From an uncultured Porphyromonadaceae bacterium (GTDB lineage Bacteria > Bacteroidota > Bacteroidia > Bacteroidales > Muribaculaceae): 64,000 nt of DNA. Location: contig URAU01000012.1 in assembly GCA_900545955.1 (NCBI GenBank), positions 21,661 to 85,660 on the forward strand, read 5' to 3'. The notes below the pieces were generated by a model, which made no database searches, was not told the DNA's origin, and worked only from the letters and a program-made list of their open reading frames with translations. Shown piece after piece: positions 32,474 through 41,621 of this stretch. Positions within the stretch are counted from its first letter, which is position 1; each line of letters opens with the position of its first letter. The translations under genes and the position numbers were made by a program.

Positions 32474-33285
32474 TTATAAAAAAATGGCAAAGCATGCAAG
32501 GAGGAAATGTGGGCCGGAGAGGCGCCACAGCAGCCGCCGAGAATGGCTGGAGGGGTCGGCAGCCGATGGAATGCGGATGAGATAAACTCCGAGAACGCCT
32601 CCGGAGAGAAACCGGCGGGAATCGAGGGATAAAACACCCCGGGAAGACCGCTCTGAGCCTGCAGAAGCGTAAGAGCCTCAAGCATTGCCGGCGTCGGCGG
32701 AACGCAGTTCAGACCGGCGGCAACGGCGCCATCTTCACGCGCCACACGGCCAAACTGAACCGGGAGGCCGCGCTGATAACCCTCGGGGAGCCATGCGGAA
32801 AGAATGGCGGGCAGACCGGGGGCCACTTCGCGGGCAGCACGCAGAGCCATACGCGCTACTTCCGGATTTGTAGCGGTCTCAATCAGAATGATGTCGGCGC
32901 CGGCCGAGGCCAGCGCATCTGCCATACGCCTGTAAATCGACAGTGCATCAGGAAGACGACTCTCAAATCCGGCCGGAAGCGGCCCGACGCTGCCTGCCAC
33001 CCGGATAGGGCGCTCCGGATGATTCGTCAAATAACTACTTCTGGCATCAAGGGCAGCCTGCACACATCCTCGTACCTCCGCAAGCATCTGCCGGGTCTTC
33101 TCCCCGGTCAAGGCAGTGGCAAAAGCGACAGTATCAGCAGTAATTATTTCGGCTCCGGCCGCAAGGAAGGCTTCATGAGCCTCTGAGGCAGTCAGCGATT
33201 GCTCGCGCATGGTTGTTCCCATACCTCCGTCGAGCAGCAGAGGCCGACCGCTCCCCAGGGCTTCAATCAGCGAATAACTGCTCAT
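32455..33285 (-). CDS. Homocysteine S-methyltransferase family protein
   Basis: 276 residues of the homocysteine methyltransferase barrel (PF02574). LLLDGGMGTTMRE is the N-terminal motif. The zinc-binding cysteines are AAGLNCVPP and LGGCCGASPAH near the C-terminus. It transfers a methyl group from S-methylmethionine or S-adenosylmethionine to homocysteine (MmuM-like). Its last six codons lie within a tandem repeat array. Start overlaps rsmD by four bases, so the genes are co-expressed. Confidence 0.88.
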   Translation of the reverse strand: MSSYSLIEALGSGRPLLLDGGMGTTMREQSLTASEAHEAFLAAGAEIITADTVAFATALTGEKTRQMLAEVRGCVQAALDARSSYLTNHPERPIRVAGSVGPLPAGFESRLPDALSIYRRMADALASAGADIILIETATNPEVARMALRAAREVAPGLPAILSAWLPEGYQRGLPVQFGRVAREDGAVAAGLNCVPPTPAMLEALTLLQAQSGLPGVFYPSIPAGFSPEAFSEFISSAFHRLPTPPAILGGCCGASPAHISSLHALPFFYKGIQAL

Positions 33286-33872
33286 TCCGAATCTTCGTCT
33301 GACGCTGTTTCAGTGGCGGATTCTTCGTCGGGAATACGGAAAATGGAGAAATTCACCGACCCATAGGCCCGATGCTCATAAAAATGAGGCAGTTGCGAGA
33401 AATCGTGGGCCTTCGAGTGCTCGATAATGAATATCGAACCAGGGGCAAGGAGCTTTGAGCCAAGCACTTTAGCCGGAATTTCTGCAAATCCCGGCATATC
33501 GTAGGGGGGATCGGCGAAAACGATGTCGTAGGGAGCACCGGCCGACTCTATGAACTTCAGGGCATCGCCGCGCACGAGCGTATGCTCATTCTCCACACCG
33601 AGTTGCGCCGCCACCTTGCGGATGAAGCCGGCCTGTGTGGCGGCTTTCTCAACCGACGTGACCCGTGAGCACCCGCGCGACAGGAACTCGAACGATACGG
33701 CGCCTGTGCCGGCAAATAGGTCGAGCACCGAGGGGGCATCCCCTTCGAAATCCACCATATTCTCAAGCACATTGAATATGTTTTCGCGTGCAAAATCGGT
33801 TGTGGGCCGTGCGGTTATGTTGGTGGGTACGTCGAAACGGCGACGCCCGAATTTTCCTCGGATTATACGCAT
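33282..33872 (-). CDS. rsmD: 16S rRNA (guanine(966)-N(2))-methyltransferase
   Basis: 196 residues. MRIIRGKFGRRRF at the start, ARPTTDFARENIFNVL, SAM motif VLDLFAGTGAVSFEFLSRG and catalytic FADPPYD are diagnostic of RsmD, which methylates G966 of 16S rRNA. The last 20 residues are an acidic tail. It is followed by the homocysteine methyltransferase gene (4-bp overlap) and preceded by the DUF3822 gene at 42 bases, the order I know from other Bacteroidales. Confidence 0.93.
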   Translation of the reverse strand: MRIIRGKFGRRRFDVPTNITARPTTDFARENIFNVLENMVDFEGDAPSVLDLFAGTGAVSFEFLSRGCSRVTSVEKAATQAGFIRKVAAQLGVENEHTLVRGDALKFIESAGAPYDIVFADPPYDMPGFAEIPAKVLGSKLLAPGSIFIIEHSKAHDFSQLPHFYEHRAYGSVNFSIFRIPDEESATETASDEDSE

Positions 33873-33914
33873 GGTGTTTCCTTTAGGTCTTAAATATCGA
33901 ACATACGTGTCCGC

Positions 33915-34751
33915 TCATTCCTCCGGTTCAATCAGATCCGCCACTACAGGAGCGAGAATCATCTCGAACGGCGCACCGAGCGACGCTTTGCCTGCCCGGA
34001 ACATTACCGACGGAAAAATCGCCGGCATTACGAAACTCACATATCGGCGCAGAAGCGCCCCCACTTCGTTGCGGAGCCGGCGATTGCCGGCAATGAATAT
34101 CTCGTCGGTCGGTTCGAGGCCGTTCACCTGCCGTCCGGCAAGTATATAATAGAGCGAATCCATCGGGTCGGACACGCGGAAAGTATTCAGAATCAATGGC
34201 TCTTCGTCGCCAAGAATCACCACGTCCGTACGGTCGGGCCGCAGGTTGACGAGCGTCTTGCCGCGATGGCGCGCGGGATATTTCGAGCGAAGCCATACAG
34301 CCTGGGGTACAAGCGGATGAATAATCACTGCGCGATGAAACGTACGCCGAAGGAACCCGAGCATATCGTCGGGCAACTCCATGGCAAGCGTCATCCCGAG
34401 CGAAGGCATCCCGACGGCTATAACCGAGGCGGGTATATCCGGCTGCGGTGGAAAGGCCTTCCGGAGGAGCTTCTGCGCCGCCTTCCCAAGGCCTGACGGC
34501 AGCGGGAGGAAGCGCTGGGTATCGAAGAGCACCGTCACCTTGGCGAAATCCGCAAGAAGCAACGGATTATCGTAGACGGCATCCTCCACTGCCCGGAGAT
34601 GGCTTTCGGCATCGGAAGCAAGGGGAATGCTTTCATGAATCAGCGAATGGTTCTCATACGGAGAAAAGGCCACGACCTCGATGGCCTGCGCCGAAATCTC
34701 GAGCACAAGCTGCCATATTGAGGGCTGATCGATGAGGTCTTTATGTAGCAC
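33915..34751 (-). CDS. DUF3822 family protein
   Basis: 278 residues resembling the DUF3822 family, found next to rsmD in Bacteroidales. It has an actin-like ATPase (PilM/hexokinase-like) flavour: an N-terminal beta-hairpin domain (WQLVLEISAQAIEVVAFSPYENH) and a second copy near LVNLRPDRTDVVILGDEEPLILNTF, but without clear phosphate-binding loops. No function is established. No signal peptide, so probably cytoplasmic. Confidence 0.75.
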   Translation of the reverse strand: MLHKDLIDQPSIWQLVLEISAQAIEVVAFSPYENHSLIHESIPLASDAESHLRAVEDAVYDNPLLLADFAKVTVLFDTQRFLPLPSGLGKAAQKLLRKAFPPQPDIPASVIAVGMPSLGMTLAMELPDDMLGFLRRTFHRAVIIHPLVPQAVWLRSKYPARHRGKTLVNLRPDRTDVVILGDEEPLILNTFRVSDPMDSLYYILAGRQVNGLEPTDEIFIAGNRRLRNEVGALLRRYVSFVMPAIFPSVMFRAGKASLGAPFEMILAPVVADLIEPEE

Positions 34752-34787
34752 TTGCAGGGATATTTCCGTATAAGATTATGGAAGCTC

Positions 34788-36881
34788 TCAGCGGGCAAGC
34801 TGGTCGGAGCCGGCGCCGCGCATTCCCGGACGCGCCCGACGGTTGGAGTTGCGGCGGGCGTTGTTATACTGCGCGCCGTTGCCCCAGGAGTTCTCCACGT
34901 CGAAACCGGTGTTGCCGAATCCGCTTTCGTCGTAGTACTCGTCTTCGTCGTAGTCGTCGGATTCCGAGTTGCGGCCCTTGGTCTTGGGCTTGTTGCGCTT
35001 CACGTCGTCGGGCTTCTGGGCGTCGACAGGAAGTTCGAAGAGAGCCCAATCCTGATCGATGTCCCAGTTTTTGCGCAGCTGGATTTTCTTGGAGAAGTAG
35101 AACACATCCTCCGGTTGCCGGTGCGAGGCCAGTTCGCCGGTATCCCACTCGCCGTTGCGGTTCAGGTCGATGTAGGCGCGGGCATAGTATGTGGCCGGAT
35201 CAACGAAATTGAAAGTGGCTCTGCCATCTCTTACGACGGTCGACGCCACAGGCTTATCGGAATTGTCGAGCAGTTCCACCACAAGTTGCGCCGAGTCGGG
35301 AATCTGCGCTATATCAGTAATATCGAAAAACACGTTTCCGTAGTCCTCGCCGAGTTTAGCGGTAAATTCGGACTTCACCGGAGGATTTACGTGGCCGTAA
35401 ATATCGGAAATAGCTGCTGAATCGGCCACAAAGCGGTATTTGGCACCTTCGGCCCATTTGGCCGAGAGGTTATACAGACGTATATTGGCACTGTCGACTG
35501 CCAGCGTAGCTTCCACCGGGTTCCAGAGTGTATCTACCGCCATCTCGAGCCGCCACATGGTAGAGTCGATAGCGCCGATAGGGATGTTTACTTCGAACTG
35601 AGCCGGCTTATGCAGATGTTGCGAGCCACCCGACTTCAGTTTGAACTCCACCTTCTCGACCTTCGGAACAAGTGGCGGGAACACGCTGTCGGGAAATTCC
35701 TTCTGATCTTTCTCGCGCTTTTTGAGCTGCTCTTCCCACGCTTTGGCGGCATCCTTCTCCTGCTGGCGGGTAGTGCCGCGCACGAAGAGTTTCAGTGTGT
35801 CGGAAGTCCATACCAGGCGGTCGAGCGTGTCGGTCTTCTGATAGCGGGCGGCCACGAGAAGCGAATCCTGCGCCACCACAGCGGTGTCGGAAATCCAATA
35901 CACGAGCGAGTCGAGCCCCTCGCGGGCCTCGAGCACGGAGATGTCGGAGAGGCGACGGTTAGCGGCCGGCCCGTTGAGCACGGTGATTTCCGGCAAAGTA
36001 TCGGAAGGGGAACCGAACTTAAGCGTGACGCGCCGGCGGTCCGTGCGCTCGTAGTCGCGCAGATACTGCGGACGGAACTTCTCGTTGAACCACGTGAGCA
36101 GCACGTCGTCGGGCATATAGTGGTAGGCCGTGCGAAATACGATGGAATCCTGATGTTCCGAGCCTTGAAGCGTGTCGGCCACCTCGACCGGCTCTACGCC
36201 CGGCGAGAGTATCACACTGGAGAAAGCAACGGCTTCGGAGCGGTCCCAGTGCCAGTCGCGGTTACGGTCGTCGATGGCGAAAATCTGATATGTGCCGGGC
36301 TTGAGGCCCCGGATGGTAAACTGCCCGAGCTGGTTGGTCTTGGCCACGCGTTCGAGCGGCAGGGTGCGGATGGCCGAATCGGCGAGGTTGCTGTAGACGC
36401 CGACCACCATTCCCTGAGCCGGCTCGAGATTCTCGGCCTGGAACACCATGCCGGAAATGCGGAGGGTATCGATTGTGGAGCCGGTGGAAAAATCCATGGC
36501 GAATCCGTCGAGGATATTGCCCTCGTTGAGGTCGCGCACGGCGTCGGAGAAATCAATGGTGTAGGTAGTGCTGTCGCGCAGCGAGTCGCGCAGTTCGAGA
36601 GTAACCCTGCGGCCGTTGGCGCGGGCAACCGGCTGCTGCATCTGGGCCGGAGATACCACGAGCTTGTTCTGAATATCCTCAAGCTTTACGTTCTCGTTGA
36701 AGAAGATATCGATGCGGTTACGGTCGACACCGGTCGAGCCTGGCGCGGGGGTAGAGCGCACGAACTCGGGGGGAGTCTCGTCGCGCGGGCCACCTTCGGG
36801 CCTGCCTATCGAGGCACACGCCGCGACCACCGAAGCCATGGCTCCGATTATCACAGTGCGCATCCATAGGGCAGCTTTCAT
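34788..36881 (-). CDS. Large Ig-like-domain lipoprotein
   Basis: 697 residues with lipobox VVAAC (Cys22). Residues about 36-135 match the bacterial Ig-like domain Big_5 (DETPPEFVRSTPAPGSTGVDRNRIDIFFNENV), followed by a carboxypeptidase-regulatory-like beta-sandwich (about 140-230; GLKPGTYQIFAIDDRNRDWHWDR). The middle contains a Lys-Glu coiled region (about 355-385). The C-terminal 60 residues are acidic, Tyr-rich and then Arg-rich. Outer-membrane-anchored, probably facing the periplasm or surface. Conserved in Bacteroidales without known function. The tRNA-Arg gene lies just upstream. Confidence 0.8.
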   Translation of the reverse strand: MKAALWMRTVIIGAMASVVAACASIGRPEGGPRDETPPEFVRSTPAPGSTGVDRNRIDIFFNENVKLEDIQNKLVVSPAQMQQPVARANGRRVTLELRDSLRDSTTYTIDFSDAVRDLNEGNILDGFAMDFSTGSTIDTLRISGMVFQAENLEPAQGMVVGVYSNLADSAIRTLPLERVAKTNQLGQFTIRGLKPGTYQIFAIDDRNRDWHWDRSEAVAFSSVILSPGVEPVEVADTLQGSEHQDSIVFRTAYHYMPDDVLLTWFNEKFRPQYLRDYERTDRRRVTLKFGSPSDTLPEITVLNGPAANRRLSDISVLEAREGLDSLVYWISDTAVVAQDSLLVAARYQKTDTLDRLVWTSDTLKLFVRGTTRQQEKDAAKAWEEQLKKREKDQKEFPDSVFPPLVPKVEKVEFKLKSGGSQHLHKPAQFEVNIPIGAIDSTMWRLEMAVDTLWNPVEATLAVDSANIRLYNLSAKWAEGAKYRFVADSAAISDIYGHVNPPVKSEFTAKLGEDYGNVFFDITDIAQIPDSAQLVVELLDNSDKPVASTVVRDGRATFNFVDPATYYARAYIDLNRNGEWDTGELASHRQPEDVFYFSKKIQLRKNWDIDQDWALFELPVDAQKPDDVKRNKPKTKGRNSESDDYDEDEYYDESGFGNTGFDVENSWGNGAQYNNARRNSNRRARPGMRGAGSDQLAR

Positions 36882-36940
36882 TGATTGAGGGGGTAAATAT
36901 GCAATTCCCGCACAGCGGCGGGAGTATCTGAACAGTATTG

Positions 36941-37012
36941 TAGCCCGGAGCAGAATCGAACTGCTATCTAAAGTTTAGGAAACTTCTATTCTATCCGTTG
37001 AACTACCGGGCC
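36941..37012 (-). tRNA. tRNA-Arg (anticodon CCT)
   Basis: A 72-nt cloverleaf without encoded CCA: acceptor GGCCCGG with CCGGGCT (first pair G-U), D stem GTTC/GAAT, anticodon stem GAAGT/ACTTT with loop TTCCTAA giving anticodon CCT (reads AGG), T stem AGCAG/CTGCT with loop TTCGATT. Discriminator A. Confidence 0.95.
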
Positions 37013-37120
37013 ATTGGCTGCCGAAGAGGCAGACACAGCTACAAAGTTAGCGATTTTTGCAGCATCGCCCAACGCCGGAGGCCATTTTTAGAGATTGTCT
37101 GAAAAATTTTAGACAAACTT

Positions 37121-37630
37121 TTATTTCCTGGCGAAGGTGATGAATCGGAAACGTACGCCCGAGCGCTCGTCGGTCTGCGGTTCGCCAAGCTCGGAAATCT
37201 GCCATTGGTCAGGGTCGATTTCCGGGAAAAAGGTATCGGCGTCGGATGGGGTGGGCTCGTCGACGATGGTGAGGTCCATACGCCCTGCCAGCGGAAGAGC
37301 TGCGGCGTAGAGCTGGCCGCCTCCTATTATAAAGATTTCAGGCTCGGAAGTCGAATCCGCCTGCGAGGCAAGGGCCATAGCTTCCTCTACCGAGGCGGCG
37401 GTCTCCACACCCGGAGCGCTCCAGGCTGCGTTGCGTGTCACCACTATGTTACGTCGGTCGGGAAGCGCCCCCTTGGGGAGCGATTCGAAGGTTTTGCGGC
37501 CCATCACCACGGTGTGGCCCGACGTCAGCTGCTTGAAATGGCGCAAGTCGGCGGAAATATGGAAAAGCAGATCACCGCGGCGCCCGATGGCGGCGCGGTC
37601 GGCCGTTATGGCTGCTATAATCGAAATCAT
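37121..37630 (-). CDS. folA: Dihydrofolate reductase
   Basis: 169 residues with the DHFR order of motifs: MISIIAAITADRAAIGRRGDLLF, HTVVMGRKTFESLP for NADPH binding, NIVVTRN and IFIIGGGQLYAAAL. In the substrate motif the usual LPW.xPxDL reads LLFHISADLRHF, so Trp is replaced by Phe while the catalytic Asp is kept. It regenerates tetrahydrofolate used by thymidylate synthase, encoded 18 bases upstream on the same strand. Confidence 0.94.
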   Translation of the reverse strand: MISIIAAITADRAAIGRRGDLLFHISADLRHFKQLTSGHTVVMGRKTFESLPKGALPDRRNIVVTRNAAWSAPGVETAASVEEAMALASQADSTSEPEIFIIGGGQLYAAALPLAGRMDLTIVDEPTPSDADTFFPEIDPDQWQISELGEPQTDERSGVRFRFITFARK

Positions 37631-37648
37631 CGGTAAAGTGGTTTTGAA

Positions 37649-38443
37649 TCAGACTGACACCTGCGCCTTGATGTGAGGCAGCGGGTCGTAGCCCTCGAGA
37701 GTGAAGTCGTCGTAGGTGAAATCAAAGATGCTTTTCACCTCGGGGTTGAGTTTCATTACGGGGAGTCGACGCGGTGTGCGCTGCAGCTGCTCCCTCACCT
37801 GGTCGAAATGGTTGTTATATATATGTGTATCGCCCGTGGTGTGGATAAACTCGCCGGGCTTGAGACCGCACACCTGCGCCATCATCATCAGCAGCAGAGC
37901 GTAGCTTGCGATATTGAAGGGAACGCCCAGGAAGCAGTCGGCGCTGCGCTGATAGAGCTGGAGCGACAGCCGCCCCTCCGCCACATAGAACTGGAAAAAG
38001 GCATGGCATGGAGGGAGATTCATGCGCTTGAGGTCGGCAACGTTCCATGCGCTCACTATGATGCGGCGCGAATCCGGTGTCTCCTTTATGGCTTTCACCG
38101 CCTCGGAAATCTGGTCGATGAATCCGCCGTCGTAGTCGGGCCACGACCGCCACTGGTAGCCGTAGATGTGGCCGAGTTCGCCGTCGGGGTCGGCCCACTC
38201 GTTCCAGATGCGCACGCCGTTTTCCTGAAGGTAGCGCACATTGGTGTCGCCTCGCAGAAACCACAGCAGTTCGTGGATGATTGATTTCAGATGCAGCTTC
38301 TTGGTGGTGAGCAGCGGGAAGCCGTCGGCGAGGTCGAAGCGCATCTGATAGCCGAACACGCTGCGCGTGCCCGTGCCGGTGCGGTCGGTTTTCTGCACAC
38401 CATGCTCCATGATGTGCTGCAGCAGGTCGAGGTATTGTTTCAC
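37649..38443 (-). CDS. thyA: Thymidylate synthase
   Basis: 264 residues, the same length as E. coli ThyA, with catalytic Cys146 in LPPCHAFFQFYV, TTKKLHLKSIIHELLWFLRGDTN, YGYQWRSWP and RSADCFLGVPFNIASYALL. It methylates dUMP to dTMP, producing dihydrofolate recycled by the downstream folA product. The thyA-folA pair is a classic operon. A short inverted repeat lies 34 bases before the start. Confidence 0.96.
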   Translation of the reverse strand: MKQYLDLLQHIMEHGVQKTDRTGTGTRSVFGYQMRFDLADGFPLLTTKKLHLKSIIHELLWFLRGDTNVRYLQENGVRIWNEWADPDGELGHIYGYQWRSWPDYDGGFIDQISEAVKAIKETPDSRRIIVSAWNVADLKRMNLPPCHAFFQFYVAEGRLSLQLYQRSADCFLGVPFNIASYALLLMMMAQVCGLKPGEFIHTTGDTHIYNNHFDQVREQLQRTPRRLPVMKLNPEVKSIFDFTYDDFTLEGYDPLPHIKAQVSV

Positions 38444-38476
38444 TGAAAGGAATATTATGGGATAAGGAAAGTTATT

Positions 38477-38521
38477 GCCGTCATTTAAACTTTTTCTTTT
38501 CGATGAAAAAATTTAAATGGC
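38477..38521. repeat. Short inverted-repeat element, AAGTCATTTAAAC family (end-only form)
   Basis: Left arm GCCGTCATTTAAACTTTTTC (38477-38496) and right arm GAAAAAATTTAAATGGC (38505-38521) pair around an 8-nt loop. The arm matches the ends of the full element at 44821-45000. It occupies the gap between thyA and the polyferredoxin gene and may also end the latter transcript. Confidence 0.65.
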
Positions 38522-38522
38522 T

Positions 38523-40031
38523 TCATTGTCTGAAATCCGTGCCGCTCACGCCGATGGCTTTAACCGGCGTGGCCGGGCAGATATACTGGCAGGCCCCGCA
38601 ACCGATACATTCGTCGGAGTCGACCGATGCGATAAGCACGCTCGGACCCGGCTGGTCGGCTTTGCGCGCCTTCATCGAAATGGCCTCGCGCGGACAGCGG
38701 CGCACGCAGAGGCCGCACCCTATGCAGTTTGCAGGCTCCACCCTGGCTTTCCCGATTACGAAGATATGCTTTTCCTCGGTCGACAGCGGAGTCAGAGCCC
38801 CGGTGGGACATACGTCGGTACACCGCGTGCAGTTATACCGGCAATAGGATGCGTCGAGATCGAGCACCGGATGGAGCATATTGGCGATGCCGAGCTGTCC
38901 GGCCGACGGCCGGAGCACCTTGGCCGGGCAGTGGGACACACAGAGGCCACAACCCGTGCATTTCTGGAGGAAGTTGCCCAGCGAGCGGCGCCCCGGAGGC
39001 ACCACAGGCTTCAGCCCCTCGAGCGGACGGCGCTTGGCTGCGATAGCCTCGATGCGTTTGCGCTGACGTGAAGCGGCCGCTATCGCGGGCGTAGCGGCGA
39101 TAACCAGACCTGTGGCAAGAAACTGGCGGCGGTCGAGCAGGGCCACGCCTGACTCCGCTTGCGGTTTCTCAGGCTTGACGGCGGCCTTCGGCGCAGGAGA
39201 GGCCGGGGAGGATGGTCGCGACATGGCCGTGGATGCCGGCGTGACAGGCTGCATCATCGGCACCGAAAGCCGCTTCCGGCGGTAGGTATATCGGATGGCG
39301 CCCTCATGGCATGTATCGACACAGTCGAAACATACCACGCAGCGCGAAGCATCCACCACATGGTCTGCCATATTGATACATTTGCTTTTGCACACGCGGC
39401 CACACTGACCGCAGTTCACGCATACGTCGGTATCGATGTCGAAATGCATCAGAGCATATCGGCTCACCAGCGAGAGAGTGCTCCCAACGGGGCATATCGT
39501 ATTGCATACCAGGCGACCCGAGCGCCACGCCACCGCAGCCACAGCCACCAGCGTGGCGGCCGCTATGCCGAAGGCGAGCCATGAGGCCACCAGTACGGGA
39601 GCACCGCATACCCACTCCCATACGGGGAGCAGAATCTCGGAGCATATACGCCCGAAGGCGCTGTAGGGGTCGAAAAGCGTTGCGGCCAGAGCGATGCCGG
39701 CCACCGAACAGCCCACAACCACCGTGAGCCACGTGTAACGGAATTTATTGCGCGGCTCCTCGTAGCGATAGCCGTTGCGGAAACGGCGCCTGCGCCCCAG
39801 CCGGGGCACACGGGCGAATACGTCCTGAAGTATCCCCATCGGGCAGACCGTAGAGCAGTAGATGCGTCCGAACACAAGCGTGAGCGCGAGCCACGCCAGT
39901 ATGCCCGCAATCGACCCGGCCAAAGCAAGCGGGAAAATCTGAATATGCGCCACCCAGTGGAGGTCGATGGCCAGCTCGGCGCTGAGCGTGGTGAAGAGCG
40001 TTGTTGCCAGTGCGAGCATGACGATGCCCAC
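38523..40031 (-). CDS. Membrane polyferredoxin with internal Tat-like segment
   Basis: About 502 residues. The N-terminal half is NapH/CcoG-like: four transmembrane helices, two YCSTVCPMG / CNTICPVG motifs and two [4Fe-4S] sites (CVNCGQCGRVC; CVVCFDCVDTC). A Pro/Ala linker leads to DRRQFLATGLVIAATPAIAA, which looks like a Tat signal, then four more [4Fe-4S] sites (CTGCGLCVSHC, CTRCTDVC, CIGCGLCVRRC, CIGCGACQYIC). It probably relays electrons between the quinone pool and extracytoplasmic acceptors. The start is uncertain: this frame has GTG here and ATG at 40019, yet stays open upstream with an Arg-rich stretch and no ATG. The partner gene at 40174 also has a Tat signal. Confidence 0.85.
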   Translation of the reverse strand: MGIVMLALATTLFTTLSAELAIDLHWVAHIQIFPLALAGSIAGILAWLALTLVFGRIYCSTVCPMGILQDVFARVPRLGRRRRFRNGYRYEEPRNKFRYTWLTVVVGCSVAGIALAATLFDPYSAFGRICSEILLPVWEWVCGAPVLVASWLAFGIAAATLVAVAAVAWRSGRLVCNTICPVGSTLSLVSRYALMHFDIDTDVCVNCGQCGRVCKSKCINMADHVVDASRCVVCFDCVDTCHEGAIRYTYRRKRLSVPMMQPVTPASTAMSRPSSPASPAPKAAVKPEKPQAESGVALLDRRQFLATGLVIAATPAIAAASRQRKRIEAIAAKRRPLEGLKPVVPPGRRSLGNFLQKCTGCGLCVSHCPAKVLRPSAGQLGIANMLHPVLDLDASYCRYNCTRCTDVCPTGALTPLSTEEKHIFVIGKARVEPANCIGCGLCVRRCPREAISMKARKADQPGPSVLIASVDSDECIGCGACQYICPATPVKAIGVSGTDFRQ

Positions 40032-40173
40032 CGCTACGCGGAAGCGGCGGAGCAGGCGCCCGGCATTGAATCGGCGGCGCCTCCTGGAGGAATATGTCGT
40101 TGTCTTTGCGATAACTTTAAACTACTGTTAGTCTGTTGAATACAATTGAATTCAGCGGAAGAGAGGCGATGTG

Positions 40174-40716
40174 TCAGTGGTTGCACTCCCAGTCGCGGAG
40201 CCGGTCGGCAATATCGGTAAGCGCGGCAAGTTCGTTGACTATGAAAATGTGCTGCTGGCATTCGCTGACGCAGTGGAAACAGCGTATACAGCGCTGCGAC
40301 TGATGGGCGTCGGCCACGCGGCGGTCGTAGACACGCAGAAAGCGCCGGGCCTTTCGGGCGAACGCTGGGCTTTCGGGGTCGTCGGCGTAGATGTCGGGCA
40401 CGTTGTCCTGGGCAAGCAGATCGTTGTAGACCTTGAAGTTGCCGGGAATGTCGACACCATAGCCGCATGGCATGCAGGCGTCGCACTCAACACATTCCAC
40501 GGGCTCCAGACTTGCTACTCTCCCCTTCGGGCGCTCAGGGCCGGAGGCGCCAGGTGCCGTCTGAGCCGAGGGCCTGCGCGCCGGAGCCGCTGACGCCTCG
40601 GCGTCGGGAGCGTCGCCCGCCAGACGGGCCATGGCAAGCGCGGCGGCGCCGGCGCCAACTCTTTTGAGCCATTGGCGGCGCGAAATCCGTACGTCGTTGT
40701 TGTCTGCAATCTTCAT
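40174..40716 (-). CDS. Tat-exported ferredoxin domain related to aldo/keto reductase C-termini
   Basis: 180 residues from the ATG at 40716. A Tat signal (SRRQWLKRVGAGAAALAMA, about 12-30) and a Pro/Ala-rich linker (to about 68) precede an iron-sulfur domain with VECDACMPCGYGVDIP and CIRCFHCVSECQ. This domain matches the C-terminal [4Fe-4S] module of Bacteroidales aldo/keto reductases (CxYCMPCPxGVxIP), but the TIM-barrel is missing. It should act outside the cytoplasm as an electron carrier with the adjacent membrane polyferredoxin. Reduction of an unknown substrate by the pair is inference. Confidence 0.8.
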   Translation of the reverse strand: MKIADNNDVRISRRQWLKRVGAGAAALAMARLAGDAPDAEASAAPARRPSAQTAPGASGPERPKGRVASLEPVECVECDACMPCGYGVDIPGNFKVYNDLLAQDNVPDIYADDPESPAFARKARRFLRVYDRRVADAHQSQRCIRCFHCVSECQQHIFIVNELAALTDIADRLRDWECNH

Positions 40717-40812
40717 AAGCATTGCAAAGTTAGCAAATCCACGGAAAAATCGACCGTGTTATTCGCTGTAATTAGCAATAATTAAGCTGCACGTCATATA
40801 TTACGTCATATA

Positions 40813-41619
40813 TTAATGTGCGCGCAGCTGCCAGAACGCCACGGCGGCCGCGGCCGCCACATTGAGCGAATCCACACAGTGGCTCATCGGGATGCGGGCC
40901 ACATAGTCGGTCGAAGCGATTACCTCGCGGGCGAGACCGTCGCCCTCGGTACCCATCACTATGGCCAGACGTGGCTCGGCGAGCAGGCGTGGATCGTCGA
41001 TCGACACGGAATCATCAGTCAGCGCCATGGCCACGGTTTTCAGGCCCATCCGGGAGAGCGAAGCTACCGGCTCCCGGAGCCATCCCCAGGGAACGAGAAA
41101 CACCGAGCCCATGCTCACCCGGATACTGCGCCGGTTGAGTGGGTCGCAGCTTGTGGGCGTAAGAAGCACAGCGTCGATGCCCAGAGCAGCCGCCGAACGG
41201 AATATGGCGCCGATGTTTGTGGTATCCGTCACACCGTCGATTACCACCACGCGTCGGGCACCCTCCACCAAAGCTGCCACGTCGGGCTCGGCCGGACGCT
41301 CCATAGCGCAGAGCACCCCGCGTGTGAGTGTATAGCCCGTCAGCGAGGCGAGCACGTCTCTGTCGCCCACATATACGGGCGTATCCTCGTCCAGACGAGC
41401 CAGCAGCGTAGCTGCGTCGCCCTCTATATGGCGTCGCTCGCAAAGCATCGCCACAGGCCGATACCCACGGTCGAGAGCCACGGCGATCACCTTCGGACTC
41501 TCGGCGATAAACACCCCGTGGCGAGCCTCGACACTGCGGCGCAGTTGCGCCTCGGTGAGCGACGCGAACAGCTCAAGGCCCGGATAGTCAAGACTTTTAA
41601 TATCTATTATTCTACACAT
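40813..41619 (-). CDS. SpoU/TrmH-family RNA 2'-O-methyltransferase
   Basis: 268 residues from the ATG at 41619. An in-frame ATG at 41628 lies inside the repeat element and is less likely. An N-terminal substrate-binding domain is followed by the SPOUT knot: VVVIDGVTDTTNIGAIFRSAAALGIDAVLL, AIVMGTEGDGLAREV and IPMSHCVDSLNVAAAAAVAFW, the three SpoU motifs. It methylates a ribose 2'-hydroxyl in rRNA or tRNA. The specific target cannot be told. Monocistronic on the minus strand. Confidence 0.9.
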   Translation of the reverse strand: MCRIIDIKSLDYPGLELFASLTEAQLRRSVEARHGVFIAESPKVIAVALDRGYRPVAMLCERRHIEGDAATLLARLDEDTPVYVGDRDVLASLTGYTLTRGVLCAMERPAEPDVAALVEGARRVVVIDGVTDTTNIGAIFRSAAALGIDAVLLTPTSCDPLNRRSIRVSMGSVFLVPWGWLREPVASLSRMGLKTVAMALTDDSVSIDDPRLLAEPRLAIVMGTEGDGLAREVIASTDYVARIPMSHCVDSLNVAAAAAVAFWQLRAH

Positions 41620-41621
41620 AG

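Noticed and set aside
32298..32681. A minus-strand ORF with Lys-Asp-Ser repeats
   Set aside because: It is produced by the 9-bp tandem repeat and overlaps the real homocysteine methyltransferase frame.
37095..37116. TTGTCT/AGACAA hairpin after folA as terminator
   Set aside because: Only six base pairs, AT-rich and without a T-run on the minus strand.
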